Assembly: GCA_902363555.1 (NCBI GenBank)
Contig: CABJAM010000004.1
Location: forward strand, 3,778 to 67,777
Length of the DNA stretch: 64,000 nt
Direction of reading: 5' to 3'
DNA from: Lachnospiraceae bacterium
Lineage (GTDB): Bacteria > Bacillota > Clostridia > Lachnospirales > Lachnospiraceae
Below the pieces are notes generated by a model. The model was not told the DNA's origin, made no database searches, and was given only the letters and a program-made list of their open reading frames with translations. The position numbers and the translations under genes are program-made. Every line of letters begins with the position of its first letter. The first letter of the stretch is position 1. Shown here in pieces: positions 51,155 to 59,583 of the stretch.

Positions 51155-53248
51155 ATGAGAGAGGATATCAGGGAAAAGAATATCGCAATGTTTAAGAAAA
51201 CGCTTGACATAGCGAAAAAAGGAAGATACACGAAGGACGGGAAAAGTATAAAATTGATATTACCACCCGACAAAATGCGGGAGGTTATCCCTCTTTCGCC
51301 AGAGGACGTGGAAAAGCTCAGTGAAAAGCAGGCGGATAAATCGGTAGCTTTTGTCACGGGCCGCGTTGGCGTCACGGTAAGCCCAGCAGATTCTTTTGGG
51401 GCGGCTATGGAGATGGCGAAGCATCGGGGCAATGGTGTCCGGGGAAAATACAAAGTTCTCGTGCTGAATTTTGCCAATCCGGTCCATCCGGGCGGCGGCG
51501 TGAGCCGGGGAGCCAGTGCCCAGGAAGAGGATCTGTGCCGTAAAAGTACACTGTATTTATCGCTGAAAAGTGAAAAGGCAAAGCGTATGTATGACTATAA
51601 TTACCAGTTGGAGGACTATTTGGCATCGGATTACATGCTGCTTTCGCCCAATGTGGAGATCATAAGAGGAAGTGATGGCGAGCTTTTGCCGAAAACCCAG
51701 GTGGTAGCCGTGCTGACGGCGGCAGCACCGATGGTTTCCCGCGGAAGGCTGACGGTTTCCCAGGCCGTGTTAAACGATCTATTGCGCCGGCGTATCCGGG
51801 GAATCCTCCATGTGGCGGCGCAGTATGGCTACTCGTATTTGATCCTTGGCGCGTGGGGCTGCGGCGCCTTTGGAAATGACGCCGAAAATATGGCCCGTCT
51901 TTTTTATGAGGAGATCAAAGGGTTTTCTGTTCCTGTTCAGGACGTGGGTATGGTCCATACCGCAAAGGACTATTTTAACCGGATTGAGTTTGCGGTATTG
52001 GACCGCACCCGCGAGCAGTATAATTACAAAAGCTTTGAAAAGTATTTTGGTGATTTTTATGCCGATGAGAGAATTGCGGAATATCAGAGGATAGAAGCGG
52101 TGAAAAAGTCAAAGGATGTATGGCTGGACCGGTTTTACGGCTGTCTTATGGGCGGTGCTGCGGGGGATGCTCTCGGTTATCCTGTGGAGTTTATGCGCAG
52201 AAATGAAATATTGAGAAAATATGGCCCCAGGGGGATCGAGGACTATAAGACAGTCCATGGAAAGGCTTTGATTTCCGATGATACCCAGATGACCTTATTT
52301 ACCGCAACCGGTTTACTTTCTGTTTCTACCCGAAAGGCACTGAGGGGGATTCGGGTGAATCCGACCGATGGTGTATGGAAATCCTATGAGGTCTGGTATC
52401 GTATGCAAATGGTTAATAACGTTTTGCCTGGGGATCAGCGGGGCTCATGGCTGAAAGATGTGCCGGAGATGGCAGCCTCAAGAGCCCCGGGAAATACATG
52501 CTTATCGGCATTGGCCGGCGGCCGGTCGGGATCGGTGGATCATCCCATCAATAACAGTAAAGGCTGCGGCGGTATTATGCGGGTGGCTCCGGTAGGGCTG
52601 TATTTTAATAGGAATCCGAAAGAACAGGATCAGATTGAGTACGTTGACCGGCTGGGAGCTGAGGTAGCGGCTCTTACCCATGGCCACGCCCTGGGGTATT
52701 TGCCGGCGGCCGTATTGGTGCATATAATCAACCGTATTATGTATGGTGGATGCACGGAGGGCGAAGGGCTGGATGCCATTGTGAAAGAAAGTCTGATTTA
52801 TCTGCGCAGACTCTATGGCGGCGGAAAATATACGACGGCACTGTGCCGTCTGGTGGAAAAGGCTATGGAGTTGGCGAAAAATGATCGGCCGGATGCGGAA
52901 AATATATGCGCTCTTGGTCAGGGCTGGGTGGCCGAGGAGACATTGGCTATCGCTGTTTATTGCAGCTTACGGTACCGGGATGATTTCTCAGGGGCGCTCT
53001 GCGCTTCCGTAAATCACGATGGCGACAGCGATTCCACGGGGGCTGTTACCGGTAATATTGTCGGCGCGCTGGTGGGCTATGAGAGGATTCCTAAAAAGTG
53101 GAAGAATGGGCTTGAATGCTCGGATGTGATCATGGAGATCGCACAGGATCTATGCTACGATTGTCTCATGCGTGAATATGGAGATTACCGCGATGAGGAA
53201 TGGATACAAAAATATTTGTACTATTCAGCTGTGGTGGAGCGGGGGTGA
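51155..53248 (+). CDS. Fusion of a PARG-like macrodomain hydrolase and an ADP-ribosylglycohydrolase
   Basis: A cytoplasmic protein of 697 residues. The N-terminal 290 residues match the TIGR02452/DUF2263 microbial PARG type: the ADP-ribose loop GGGVSRGASAQEEDL at 113-127 has the catalytic Glu pair (124-125), and LGAWGCGAFGNDAENMARLF gives the second macrodomain loop. After a short linker (about 295-330) comes a DraG/ARH-type glycohydrolase: GCLMGGAAGDALGYPVEF at the start, DDTQMT (375-380) and NHDGDSDSTGAVTGN (620-634) with the metal-binding Asp residues. Both active sites look intact. These are two unrelated folds that remove ADP-ribose, so the protein should reverse ADP-ribosylation of different linkages. 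No ADP-ribosyltransferase gene is adjacent. GGGGAGG lies before ATG 51155. Confidence 0.85.
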   Translation: MREDIREKNIAMFKKTLDIAKKGRYTKDGKSIKLILPPDKMREVIPLSPEDVEKLSEKQADKSVAFVTGRVGVTVSPADSFGAAMEMAKHRGNGVRGKYKVLVLNFANPVHPGGGVSRGASAQEEDLCRKSTLYLSLKSEKAKRMYDYNYQLEDYLASDYMLLSPNVEIIRGSDGELLPKTQVVAVLTAAAPMVSRGRLTVSQAVLNDLLRRRIRGILHVAAQYGYSYLILGAWGCGAFGNDAENMARLFYEEIKGFSVPVQDVGMVHTAKDYFNRIEFAVLDRTREQYNYKSFEKYFGDFYADERIAEYQRIEAVKKSKDVWLDRFYGCLMGGAAGDALGYPVEFMRRNEILRKYGPRGIEDYKTVHGKALISDDTQMTLFTATGLLSVSTRKALRGIRVNPTDGVWKSYEVWYRMQMVNNVLPGDQRGSWLKDVPEMAASRAPGNTCLSALAGGRSGSVDHPINNSKGCGGIMRVAPVGLYFNRNPKEQDQIEYVDRLGAEVAALTHGHALGYLPAAVLVHIINRIMYGGCTEGEGLDAIVKESLIYLRRLYGGGKYTTALCRLVEKAMELAKNDRPDAENICALGQGWVAEETLAIAVYCSLRYRDDFSGALCASVNHDGDSDSTGAVTGNIVGALVGYERIPKKWKNGLECSDVIMEIAQDLCYDCLMREYGDYRDEEWIQKYLYYSAVVERG

Positions 53249-53275
53249 AACGAGATGTTGGTGTGCGAAGTAACG

Positions 53276-53338
53276 AGCCGCAGAGGGAATTCACCTCTGT
53301 GGCTGCCGCGCCCCGGGGAGGCGAAGCAAATCCCCGGG
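53276..53338. terminator. Two adjacent hairpins between convergent genes
   Basis: AGCCGCAGAGG (53276-53286) pairs with CCTCTGTGGCT (53294-53304), 11 bases with one wobble. Next, CCCGGGGA (53312-53319) pairs perfectly with TCCCCGGG (53331-53338). No U tract follows. They probably insulate the ADP-ribosylhydrolase and LysR genes. Confidence 0.55.
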
Positions 53339-53351
53339 AAAGTGAACCTAC

Positions 53352-54242
53352 CTATTTAAACAGGGCCATAAATTCATGTATGGGTTTGGAAAATCTGGCT
53401 CCGGTGTTCCATATCAGGTAAAGATTGGAATAGAAGGGCGGCGTGATTTTCTTTACTAAAACGCCCGGGTCACGGATGAGCAGGGAGGAAGTATAGGGCA
53501 TAATGGCGGCGCCCACGCCGTTGAGCGCCCACTCGATGGACGTGGTGATATTATCATTGAGACAGATGATATTGGGCTGCAAGTGCTCTCGTGCGCACTG
53601 CTTCATAAAATATTCATCATAACGGCGGTGGAGAATCAGAGGCAGGGCGGCCGCATTCTTTAAGGAAATCGTCTCATCCTCCAACGTATTAAAAAGTTCG
53701 GGACGGCCAGCCACCACAAAGAAATCGTCTGTTTCATTGTCAGGAAAACGGGGCGTATTGGTAATTTTTGTAAACTCGTATAAATCGCGATTGAAGGGCT
53801 CGCGTAATATGCCCATATCAATGACGTGGTTATTGAGAAGTTCCATAATGCGAAAACTATTGCCATCATAGATGTTAAAAATAGCATTGGGGTAAGTTTT
53901 TTTAAATGTACCAACGATACCTGGCAGCAGGTTGTGATTGACACTGCTTACTGTGCCAATGTTAATATGAATCGAGGTAGCACGGGAGCGTTGCTTGATT
54001 TCTTTTTGGGTCTTTGTGACAAGTGCCAGAATCTGATTGGCCATATCCTCCAGGTAGGCGCCCTCATCGGTAATACGCATATTGTGGGCCTCGCGGATAA
54101 AAAGCGCCACATCAAGCTCCTCCTCAAGAAGCTTGAGCTGATAGCTTAAGGGTGGCTGGGACATATGGAGCAACTGTGCGGCTTTTGTAAGATTTCCGGT
54201 TTCCGCAATTTTCAAAAAGTATATGAGCTGTTTGATTGTCAT
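53352..54242 (-). CDS. LysR-family transcription regulator
   Basis: A regulator of 296 residues. The N-terminal HTH reads MTIKQLIYFLKIAETGNLTKAAQLLHMSQPPLSYQLKLLEEEL in order, a classic LysR pattern; the effector-binding domain spans about 90-290. ATG 54242 has AGGTGAT five bases upstream, and a longer frame from 54269 has no ribosome site. It is divergent from the dehydrogenase remnant and the enamidase gene, so it is the likely regulator of that operon and may respond to an intermediate of it. That role is inferred from position only. Confidence 0.9.
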   Translation of the reverse strand: MTIKQLIYFLKIAETGNLTKAAQLLHMSQPPLSYQLKLLEEELDVALFIREAHNMRITDEGAYLEDMANQILALVTKTQKEIKQRSRATSIHINIGTVSSVNHNLLPGIVGTFKKTYPNAIFNIYDGNSFRIMELLNNHVIDMGILREPFNRDLYEFTKITNTPRFPDNETDDFFVVAGRPELFNTLEDETISLKNAAALPLILHRRYDEYFMKQCAREHLQPNIICLNDNITTSIEWALNGVGAAIMPYTSSLLIRDPGVLVKKITPPFYSNLYLIWNTGARFSKPIHEFMALFK

Positions 54243-54429
54243 AAAATCACCTGTGTCTCTCTTAATCATTAGTTTTTGTATGCAGTAACATTCCCGGAGC
54301 CAATTCTCTATGGATTATTGGTCTGAAATCCGTGTGAATCGATATTTTGAATTATAGACAAGTTTTCAAGGAAATCAAGACAAAATTTTATAAATATAAA
54401 AAATATATACGTACAAATAAAAAAAGTAT

Positions 54430-54508
54430 TTTACGGCGGCGAAAAAAAGTTTTATGATAAATAACCATAAGAACGAGGATGTTTGAAATAAATCCCCGTT
54501 CTTTTTTT
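54430..54508 (+). promoter_or_regulatory. Promoter plus ACGAGGA leader terminator (copy A)
   Basis: TTTACG (54430-54435) and TATGAT (54453-54458), 17 bases apart, predict a start near 54465. A hairpin follows at once: GAACGAGGAT (54471-54480) pairs with ATCCCCGTTC (54492-54501) with one A-C mismatch at position six, then seven T (54502-54508). The same design occurs at 56949-57036. No ORF fits between. The upstream part of the gap (54243-54429) is AT-rich and shows nothing else. Confidence 0.6.
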
Positions 54509-55294
54509 GCGACTGCCGCGAACCGGCAAATCGTTGCAACGAGTCAAAAAGGAGGAACGTCCTGCGGCAGTATTGTAAAGGTAGTCAGCGACTGCGAGCT
54601 GGTGCTTACGTCTTTACCAAATCCCGAAATTGTTCGCAAGGTGATGCTTTCATCGGATGGTATTTTAAACAACTGTCAGGCCGGAGTCTGTGTGCTGGAT
54701 TTAAGCAGTGTGGATCCGGAAACATCCAGAGATATTTATTCTGTGGCACGGGAGTTGGATGTTGATTATGCTGATGTGCCTGTGAGCGGCGGCGTCAAAG
54801 GGGCTGCGGAGGGAACGCTGACGCTGATGTTTGGTGGAGAAAGGCGTGTGTACAGTAAAGTTCTGCCGATGCTTCGTTGTATCGGGAAAAAAATCATATA
54901 CACAGGCGCTGTGGGCAACGGCGATGCGGCCAAGGTTGTGAATAATCTGCTTCTTGGATGTAATATGGCGGCCATTTCCGAAGCTTTGAATCTGGGCCGA
55001 CAGCTGGGCCTTTCGCTGGAAACGATGGAAAGGATTATTTTCCAAAGCTCTGGAAACAGCTATGCCTTCAGTACAAAAGTAAAAAATTTTGTTATGAAGG
55101 ACGATTATGAGGGAGGTTTTGCTCTGAATCTGGCCTACAAGGATATGAATCTGGCGGTGGATGCATCAAAAAGTCTGAGTGTTCCCATGCCCATGACCGC
55201 GGCGGCTCTTCAGCTGTATGTCATGGCCCGGGGAATGGATCTGGGGAATAAAGATATTTCCTCAGTTGTCAGGGTTTGGGAAAATAGAAAGTAA
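54479..55294 (+). pseudogene. hgd: 2-(hydroxymethyl)glutarate dehydrogenase-like gene lacking its N-terminus
   Basis: This is the beta-hydroxyacid dehydrogenase family (3-hydroxyisobutyrate dehydrogenase-like). From about residue 45 on it is intact: CELVLTSLPNPEIV, DVPVSGGVKGAAEGTLTLM (substrate loop), the catalytic Lys in GDAAKVVNNLLLGCN, and the C-terminal domain to VVRVWENRK. The first 30-35 residues of the family, which hold the GxGxMG NAD-binding motif, are absent: the frame instead runs into the leader terminator, and no such motif occurs upstream in any frame. No good ribosome site precedes a start. With the enamidase next to it and by recall of the Eubacterium barkeri enzyme, it is most likely the Hgd of nicotinate fermentation, inactivated by a 5' deletion. 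Confidence 0.7.
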
Positions 55295-55319
55295 CAGCTC
55301 AGAGAAATCAAACTGTTAC
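55291..55319. repeat. GTAACAG-family palindrome over the hgd stop codon
   Basis: GTAACAG (55291-55297) and CTGTTAC (55313-55319) are perfect 7-base arms with partial pairing inside. The stop codon TAA at 55292-55294 lies within the left arm. Confidence 0.6.
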
Positions 55320-55347
55320 AGTAGAAATCATACAGGGAGGAAATCAA

Positions 55348-56493
55348 ATGGATAGAGTGATCATAAAAAATATCGGAACACTGGTGACTGGAGATATAGC
55401 GCACCCCATAAGCGAAGCTAAAACTATCGTTATTGAGGACGGGCATATTGCGATCATGGGGAGTGAGGATTACGGAGAGGCGCAGCTGGTGATCGATGCC
55501 AATGGAACTACCGTAACACCGGGGTTTTTCGATTCCCATGTACATACAACAATTGGTGATTACGGCCATCGCCAAAAGACCGATGGTATTATTACCTCGG
55601 AGCTTCACGGTGGTGTGACAAGCGTTATATCAGCAGGAGAAGCCCATATGCCCGGTCGCCCCACAGATCCGGAGGGTGTCAAAGCCATGGCTGTTTTATG
55701 CGCCAGGTCTTTTGCGAAAAAACCGCCGTCCTCCGTAAAGGTACATGGCGGGGCGCTTATACTGGAAAAAGGCCTTGTGGAAAAGGATTTTGAATATTTA
55801 AGTTCTCAGGGAGTTTGGCTGGTAGGTGAAATCGGTCTGGGCAGTGTAAAGGACCCGGAAGAAGCGGCGATGATGGTGGAGTGGGCGCATAAATATGGCT
55901 TTAAGGTGCAGATGCATACCGGCGGCACGTCCATCCCAGGTTCGTCTACAGTGACGGCGGCGGACGTTATTTACACAAAGCCGGATGTGGTTTCCCATCT
56001 CAACGGTGGTCCTACGAGTATATCCATGGCTGAGGTGGATAAAATCATGGCGCAGACAGAATTTACACTGGAGTTGGTACAGTGTGGTAATTTTAAGATG
56101 ATGGACTATTGTCTGCGGCATGCGGCGGACCAGGGGATATTGAACCGTATTATTTTTGGTAACGATGCTCCCAGCGGAACGGGCATTATTCCCCTGGGAA
56201 TCATACGAAATATATGCTTTGCGGCATCCCTGTCGGGGATTGCACCGGAAATGGCTATCTGTATGGCAACGGGAAATACAGCCAGAGCTTATGGGCTAAA
56301 TACCGGAATTTTGGAGGTGGGGCGGGAGGCGGATCTGGTCATTATGGATGCTCCATTGGGAAGTGTGGGCGAAACGGCGCTGTCCGCTTTGTCTTGTGGT
56401 GATATCCCCGGAATCAGTGCCGTGCTTATAAACGGTAAACTCGTGGTGAAAAAAAGTAAAAACACGCCGCCGGCGAAGCGGCAGATAAAGTAG
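55348..56493 (+). CDS. ena: Enamidase (amidohydrolase of nicotinate fermentation)
   Basis: A metal-dependent amidohydrolase of 381 residues. Candidate metal ligands are His 64 and His 66 (FFDSHVHT), Glu 161 (GEIGLG), His 190 (QMHTGG) and Asp 273 (GNDAPSG). Many stretches (LHGGVTSVISAG, KVHGGALILEKGL, HTGGTSIPGSSTVTA, IPLGIIRN, KNTPPAKR) match what I recall of Eubacterium barkeri enamidase, which opens 6-oxo-1,4,5,6-tetrahydronicotinate to 2-formylglutarate. Its product is the substrate of Hgd, whose remnant lies just upstream. The gene itself looks complete, with GGAGG before ATG 55348. The rest of the nicotinate pathway is not in this window, so its present role is uncertain. Confidence 0.83.
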   Translation: MDRVIIKNIGTLVTGDIAHPISEAKTIVIEDGHIAIMGSEDYGEAQLVIDANGTTVTPGFFDSHVHTTIGDYGHRQKTDGIITSELHGGVTSVISAGEAHMPGRPTDPEGVKAMAVLCARSFAKKPPSSVKVHGGALILEKGLVEKDFEYLSSQGVWLVGEIGLGSVKDPEEAAMMVEWAHKYGFKVQMHTGGTSIPGSSTVTAADVIYTKPDVVSHLNGGPTSISMAEVDKIMAQTEFTLELVQCGNFKMMDYCLRHAADQGILNRIIFGNDAPSGTGIIPLGIIRNICFAASLSGIAPEMAICMATGNTARAYGLNTGILEVGREADLVIMDAPLGSVGETALSALSCGDIPGISAVLINGKLVVKKSKNTPPAKRQIK

Positions 56494-56504
56494 GAGGATG
56501 AACG

Positions 56505-56683
56505 ATGGCAATAAAACCTGAAGTACGAAAAGTCGTAACCAATGTGGAGTTCTGGGGCAATATTTGACGGAGATTGCTGTGGGAATTTTAGATAAAGAAC
56601 AGATCAACAGCTATGGTAAAGGTGCCATTATCGGAGAAAATGGCGAGCTGGAGCATGGGGCGGCAATATTACACTCGGCATGA
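56505..56683 (+). pseudogene. Remnant of a DUF1185 (amino acid synthesis family) gene
   Basis: ATG 56505, seven bases after an AGGAGG, opens 20 codons resembling the family N-terminus (VRKVVTNVEF) and then hits a stop (56565-56567). The middle of the family is missing. In a second frame from 56564 to 56683 the family's conserved SYGKGAIIGENGELEHGAAILH is readable, then a stop. So only the start and one central block survive, with a deletion between them and another after them. It lies 12 bases after the enamidase stop. Confidence 0.65.
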
Positions 56684-56895
56684 GCGCGGCAGCTTTGATC
56701 ATGCCCGCGGCTTTTATGATTGGCGGATATCCGGTGCTGACGTTTTTTAATACTACGCCCAATATTTTATGCTACGATACGAAAAAGCTGGCGGCTGCGG
56801 ACTTTCTTAAGGTGGGTCTGCCCATATCAGTGATTGCCTGCGCGGTTTATATCGCCTGTGTGCTGTGGATTTGGCCAGCGGTCGGCGCAATATAG
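56659..56895 (+). pseudogene. C-terminal remnant of an anion symporter (DASS-like)
   Basis: From about 56659 a frame reads the last two helices of a membrane transporter: TLGMSAAALIMPAAFM, then GGYPVLTFFNTTPNI, DFLKVGLPISVIACAVYI and WIWPAVGAI before the stop at 56893-56895. This looks like the end of a divalent anion:sodium symporter (SLC13 type). The several hundred preceding residues are absent, and the frame begins within the DUF1185 remnant. It is a deletion fusion scar. The family assignment is tentative. Confidence 0.55.
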
Positions 56896-56948
56896 GATTA
56901 AAAAGCTGCTCCATATAAAAATAAGATACGGCTATTCAAAAAAAATAT

Positions 56949-57036
56949 TTTACATTTGAAAAATAAGATGCTATTATCCCATATATCAAAAACAGGACGA
57001 GGAAGTCGCTAAATGATTTCTCCGTCCTTTTTTTTT
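56949..57036 (+). promoter_or_regulatory. Promoter plus ACGAGGA leader terminator (copy B)
   Basis: TTTACA (56949-56954) and TATTAT (56972-56977) are 17 bases apart. GGACGAGGAAGTC (56995-57007) pairs with GATTTCTCCGTCC (57015-57027) over 13 positions with two wobbles and one A-C mismatch at position six, then nine T. The leader is about 50 nucleotides and the zinc dehydrogenase starts 30 bases after it. Same architecture as 54430-54508. Confidence 0.65.
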
Positions 57037-57065
57037 ATTGAAGAACATAATGAGAAAGGGATGAT

Positions 57066-58112
57066 ATGAAAATGAAAGCAGTTGTTTATAACGGTATCAA
57101 TGACTTCCGGCTGGAGGAACGGCCGGAGCCGGAGCTTTTAGAGGAAACAGACGCTATTGTCAAGGTGACGCTGGCCTCCATCTGCTCCAGTGATATACAT
57201 ATTAAGCATGGCGCGGTGCCGCGGGCAGTGCCGGGAACCATCGTCGGCCACGAATTTGTGGGCCGGGTCTGTGCGGTGGGCTCTGAAGTGAAAAAATTCC
57301 GGCCGGGCGACCGTGTGGCCGTTAATGTGGAAACCTTCTGTGGCCAGTGTTTCTTTTGCCGACATGGATTTGTTAATAACTGTAACCATGAACATGGCGG
57401 CTGGGCGCTGGGATGCCGAATCGACGGTGGTCAGGCTGAATACGTAAGGATTCCCTTTGCCGATAACGGACTTACAAAGATTCCTGAGAATGTATCCGAT
57501 GAATCCGCGCTTTTTGTGGGAGACATACTGGCCACTGGCTACTGGGCGGCGTCCATCGGGGAAATCCGGCCGGCGGACACAGTCGTTGTTCTGGGTGCAG
57601 GGCCTACGGGATTGTGTACGCTGGAATGTATTAAGCTTTACGGGCCGGCTTCAGTTATCGTAGTTGATACGGATGAGGAACGGTTGGCGTTGGCTTTATC
57701 CAAAGGCATTGCTGATGTGGGTATCAATCCTCTGACGGAGGATGTGGAGCGCGCGGTGCTTTCAAAAACCGGCGAAAGGGGCGCTGATGTGGTCTTCGAG
57801 GTAGCTGGTGGAAGGGATACATTTCAGAGCGCCTGGAAGGTGGCCAGGCCGAATGCCGTGGTGTGTATAGTGGCACTGTATGAGGAAGCCCAGATGCTGC
57901 CGCTGCCGGACATGTACGGTAAAAACCTTATATTTAAAACCGGGGGCGTGGACGCTTCCCAGTGTGATGATATTATGCGGCTGATCGAATGCGGGAAAAT
58001 CCGTACGGACTTTTTGATTACCCATAGGGAAAAGCTGGAAAATATAATGGATGCCTATGACATCTTTGAGCATAAAAAGGATCATGTGATTAAATTCGCC
58101 ATTGAACCGTAA
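57066..58112 (+). CDS. Zinc-dependent alcohol dehydrogenase family protein
   Basis: A medium-chain dehydrogenase of 348 residues. The catalytic zinc ligands are expected at the Cys of ASICSSDIHIKHG and the His and Glu of GHEFVG. The structural zinc Cys cluster is CGQCFFCRHGFVNNC, and the NAD-binding motif is VVLGAGPTGLCTLE. It resembles threonine/sorbitol dehydrogenase-like members; the alcohol is unknown. GAAAGGGA precedes ATG 57066; ATG 57072 is a second option. It is preceded by the copy B leader terminator, so expression may depend on read-through, and is followed 74 bases later by the amide-type ABC transporter. Confidence 0.87.
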   Translation: MKMKAVVYNGINDFRLEERPEPELLEETDAIVKVTLASICSSDIHIKHGAVPRAVPGTIVGHEFVGRVCAVGSEVKKFRPGDRVAVNVETFCGQCFFCRHGFVNNCNHEHGGWALGCRIDGGQAEYVRIPFADNGLTKIPENVSDESALFVGDILATGYWAASIGEIRPADTVVVLGAGPTGLCTLECIKLYGPASVIVVDTDEERLALALSKGIADVGINPLTEDVERAVLSKTGERGADVVFEVAGGRDTFQSAWKVARPNAVVCIVALYEEAQMLPLPDMYGKNLIFKTGGVDASQCDDIMRLIECGKIRTDFLITHREKLENIMDAYDIFEHKKDHVIKFAIEP

Positions 58113-58186
58113 ACCTGTGGCTGGTAAAAGCCGGAGAACGGCAGGCCGTCATACACATATAGCATAAAAGAAATGAGGTAAGGGAT

Positions 58187-59512
58187 ATGAAAAAGAAATT
58201 ATTAGCAATGGTTATGAGTATGATTTTAGTTCTGAGCATGAGCGCCTGCGGCAGCGGCGCGGGAAATAGTACCGGGGGTAAAGATACTGTAGCAGGGAAA
58301 CAGAGCGCAGCGGCAACGACAGGTACTCAGGACACGGCAGTGAGCACGGATGCGGTGGATATGGAGAGCATGAAGGAATCCATTACCGAGGCGTCAGGCA
58401 GCGGCGCAGATCGTGGGGATACAGTAAAGGTTGGCCTTCTGGCCGCATCCAGTGGCGGAACCTCTGTGCTGGACGGCTACATTGCCAATGCTGTGATGAT
58501 GGCTGTGGATGAAATCAATGGGGCCGGCGGTATCAACGGTAAGCAGATCGAGGTCGTCCGTGAGGATTACGCTTCCGACCCGGCCACTGCTGCAGAAAAG
58601 GCGGAAAAGCTCATCGTCAACGACAAGGTAGTATGTATTCTCGGTGTAGTTTTATCCTCCTGCCGTCAGGCCGTTTTGCCGGTCGTTGAGAAATACGATA
58701 ATCTGCTTATATACCCCACAGATTATGAGGGGTTGGAACAGTCGGACAATATCATTTACGTTGGTTGTCTGCCAAATCAGCAGATTCAGACCATTGCTCC
58801 ATATATCACTGAAAATCTTGGCACAAAGGTCTATCTTATTGGAAATGATTATCTGTATCCACGTTCAACGTTGGCTCAGATGAGAGCTATGCTTGAGGAA
58901 AATGGCGCTGAGGTTGTGGGCGAAGAATACGTAGCTATGGATGAAACGGACTATACAGCATCTATTACAAAAATGGTTAATGCCGCTCCGGATGTGGTCT
59001 TTTCTGTCCTGGTCGGCGATTGTATTACTGCATTTCAGAAGCAATATGCCCAGTATGGCATTGAGGATATTAAGATGTTTCATTTATGCCTGGATGAATC
59101 CGGCGCAGCAGCTATTGGCGTGAATAATTGCCAGGGCGTTTATTCCGGTCAGACCTACTTCTCCACGGTGAAAACACAGGCCAATGAAATTTTTAGTGCA
59201 AAATATCAGGAACTCTACGGTACTGTACCTACTGTCTATGCCAGCAGCGGCTATGTGGCTGCCAATCTGATGGCCGCAGCTATGAGTAAGCTTGGCGATA
59301 TCTTCACAACCGGTGAGTTGGTCAACGCGTTTCATGGCACTACTTTTGAGGGCCCCGGAGGACTTGTCACTGTGGAGGACAATAATCACTGTACGGTGAC
59401 GCCGCGTATCGGCCAGGTCAATGCAGACGGTCTGTTTGATGTTTTATTTGAGGCAGCCGAGCCGGTAGCTCCGGATCCCTACGCCGGAGAAAAATATTAC
59501 ACGTCAGAATAG
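58187..59512 (+). CDS. Urea/amide-type substrate-binding lipoprotein (UrtA/FmdD-like)
   Basis: An ABC transporter binding protein of 441 residues. The lipobox is MSAC (Cys 21), with a Gly/Ser/Thr linker to about residue 80. The domain reads VKVGLLAASSGGTSVLDGYIANAVMMAVDEINGAGGINGKQIEVV and continues with CRQAVLPVVEKYDNLLIYPTDYEG in order, the pattern of UrtA and short-chain amide-binding proteins (Peripla_BP_5). It differs from the Liv binding protein at 41786. GAGGTAAGGG lies before the start. It is the first gene of a complete five-gene transporter; the nitrilase-like gene at the end suggests an amide or nitrile as substrate. Confidence 0.88.
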   Translation: MKKKLLAMVMSMILVLSMSACGSGAGNSTGGKDTVAGKQSAAATTGTQDTAVSTDAVDMESMKESITEASGSGADRGDTVKVGLLAASSGGTSVLDGYIANAVMMAVDEINGAGGINGKQIEVVREDYASDPATAAEKAEKLIVNDKVVCILGVVLSSCRQAVLPVVEKYDNLLIYPTDYEGLEQSDNIIYVGCLPNQQIQTIAPYITENLGTKVYLIGNDYLYPRSTLAQMRAMLEENGAEVVGEEYVAMDETDYTASITKMVNAAPDVVFSVLVGDCITAFQKQYAQYGIEDIKMFHLCLDESGAAAIGVNNCQGVYSGQTYFSTVKTQANEIFSAKYQELYGTVPTVYASSGYVAANLMAAAMSKLGDIFTTGELVNAFHGTTFEGPGGLVTVEDNNHCTVTPRIGQVNADGLFDVLFEAAEPVAPDPYAGEKYYTSE

Positions 59513-59583
59513 GTATGGCACGGCTTAAAAAGCGATTGAAAGAATAAACGAATGAAGTAATGAACGGTAAGGGAGGCATAGTT

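Noticed and set aside
54243..57065. Known riboswitch class in the enamidase region
   Set aside because: The leaders are too short, with no aptamer before the terminator that I could match to guanidine, purine, fluoride, preQ1 or cobalamin classes.
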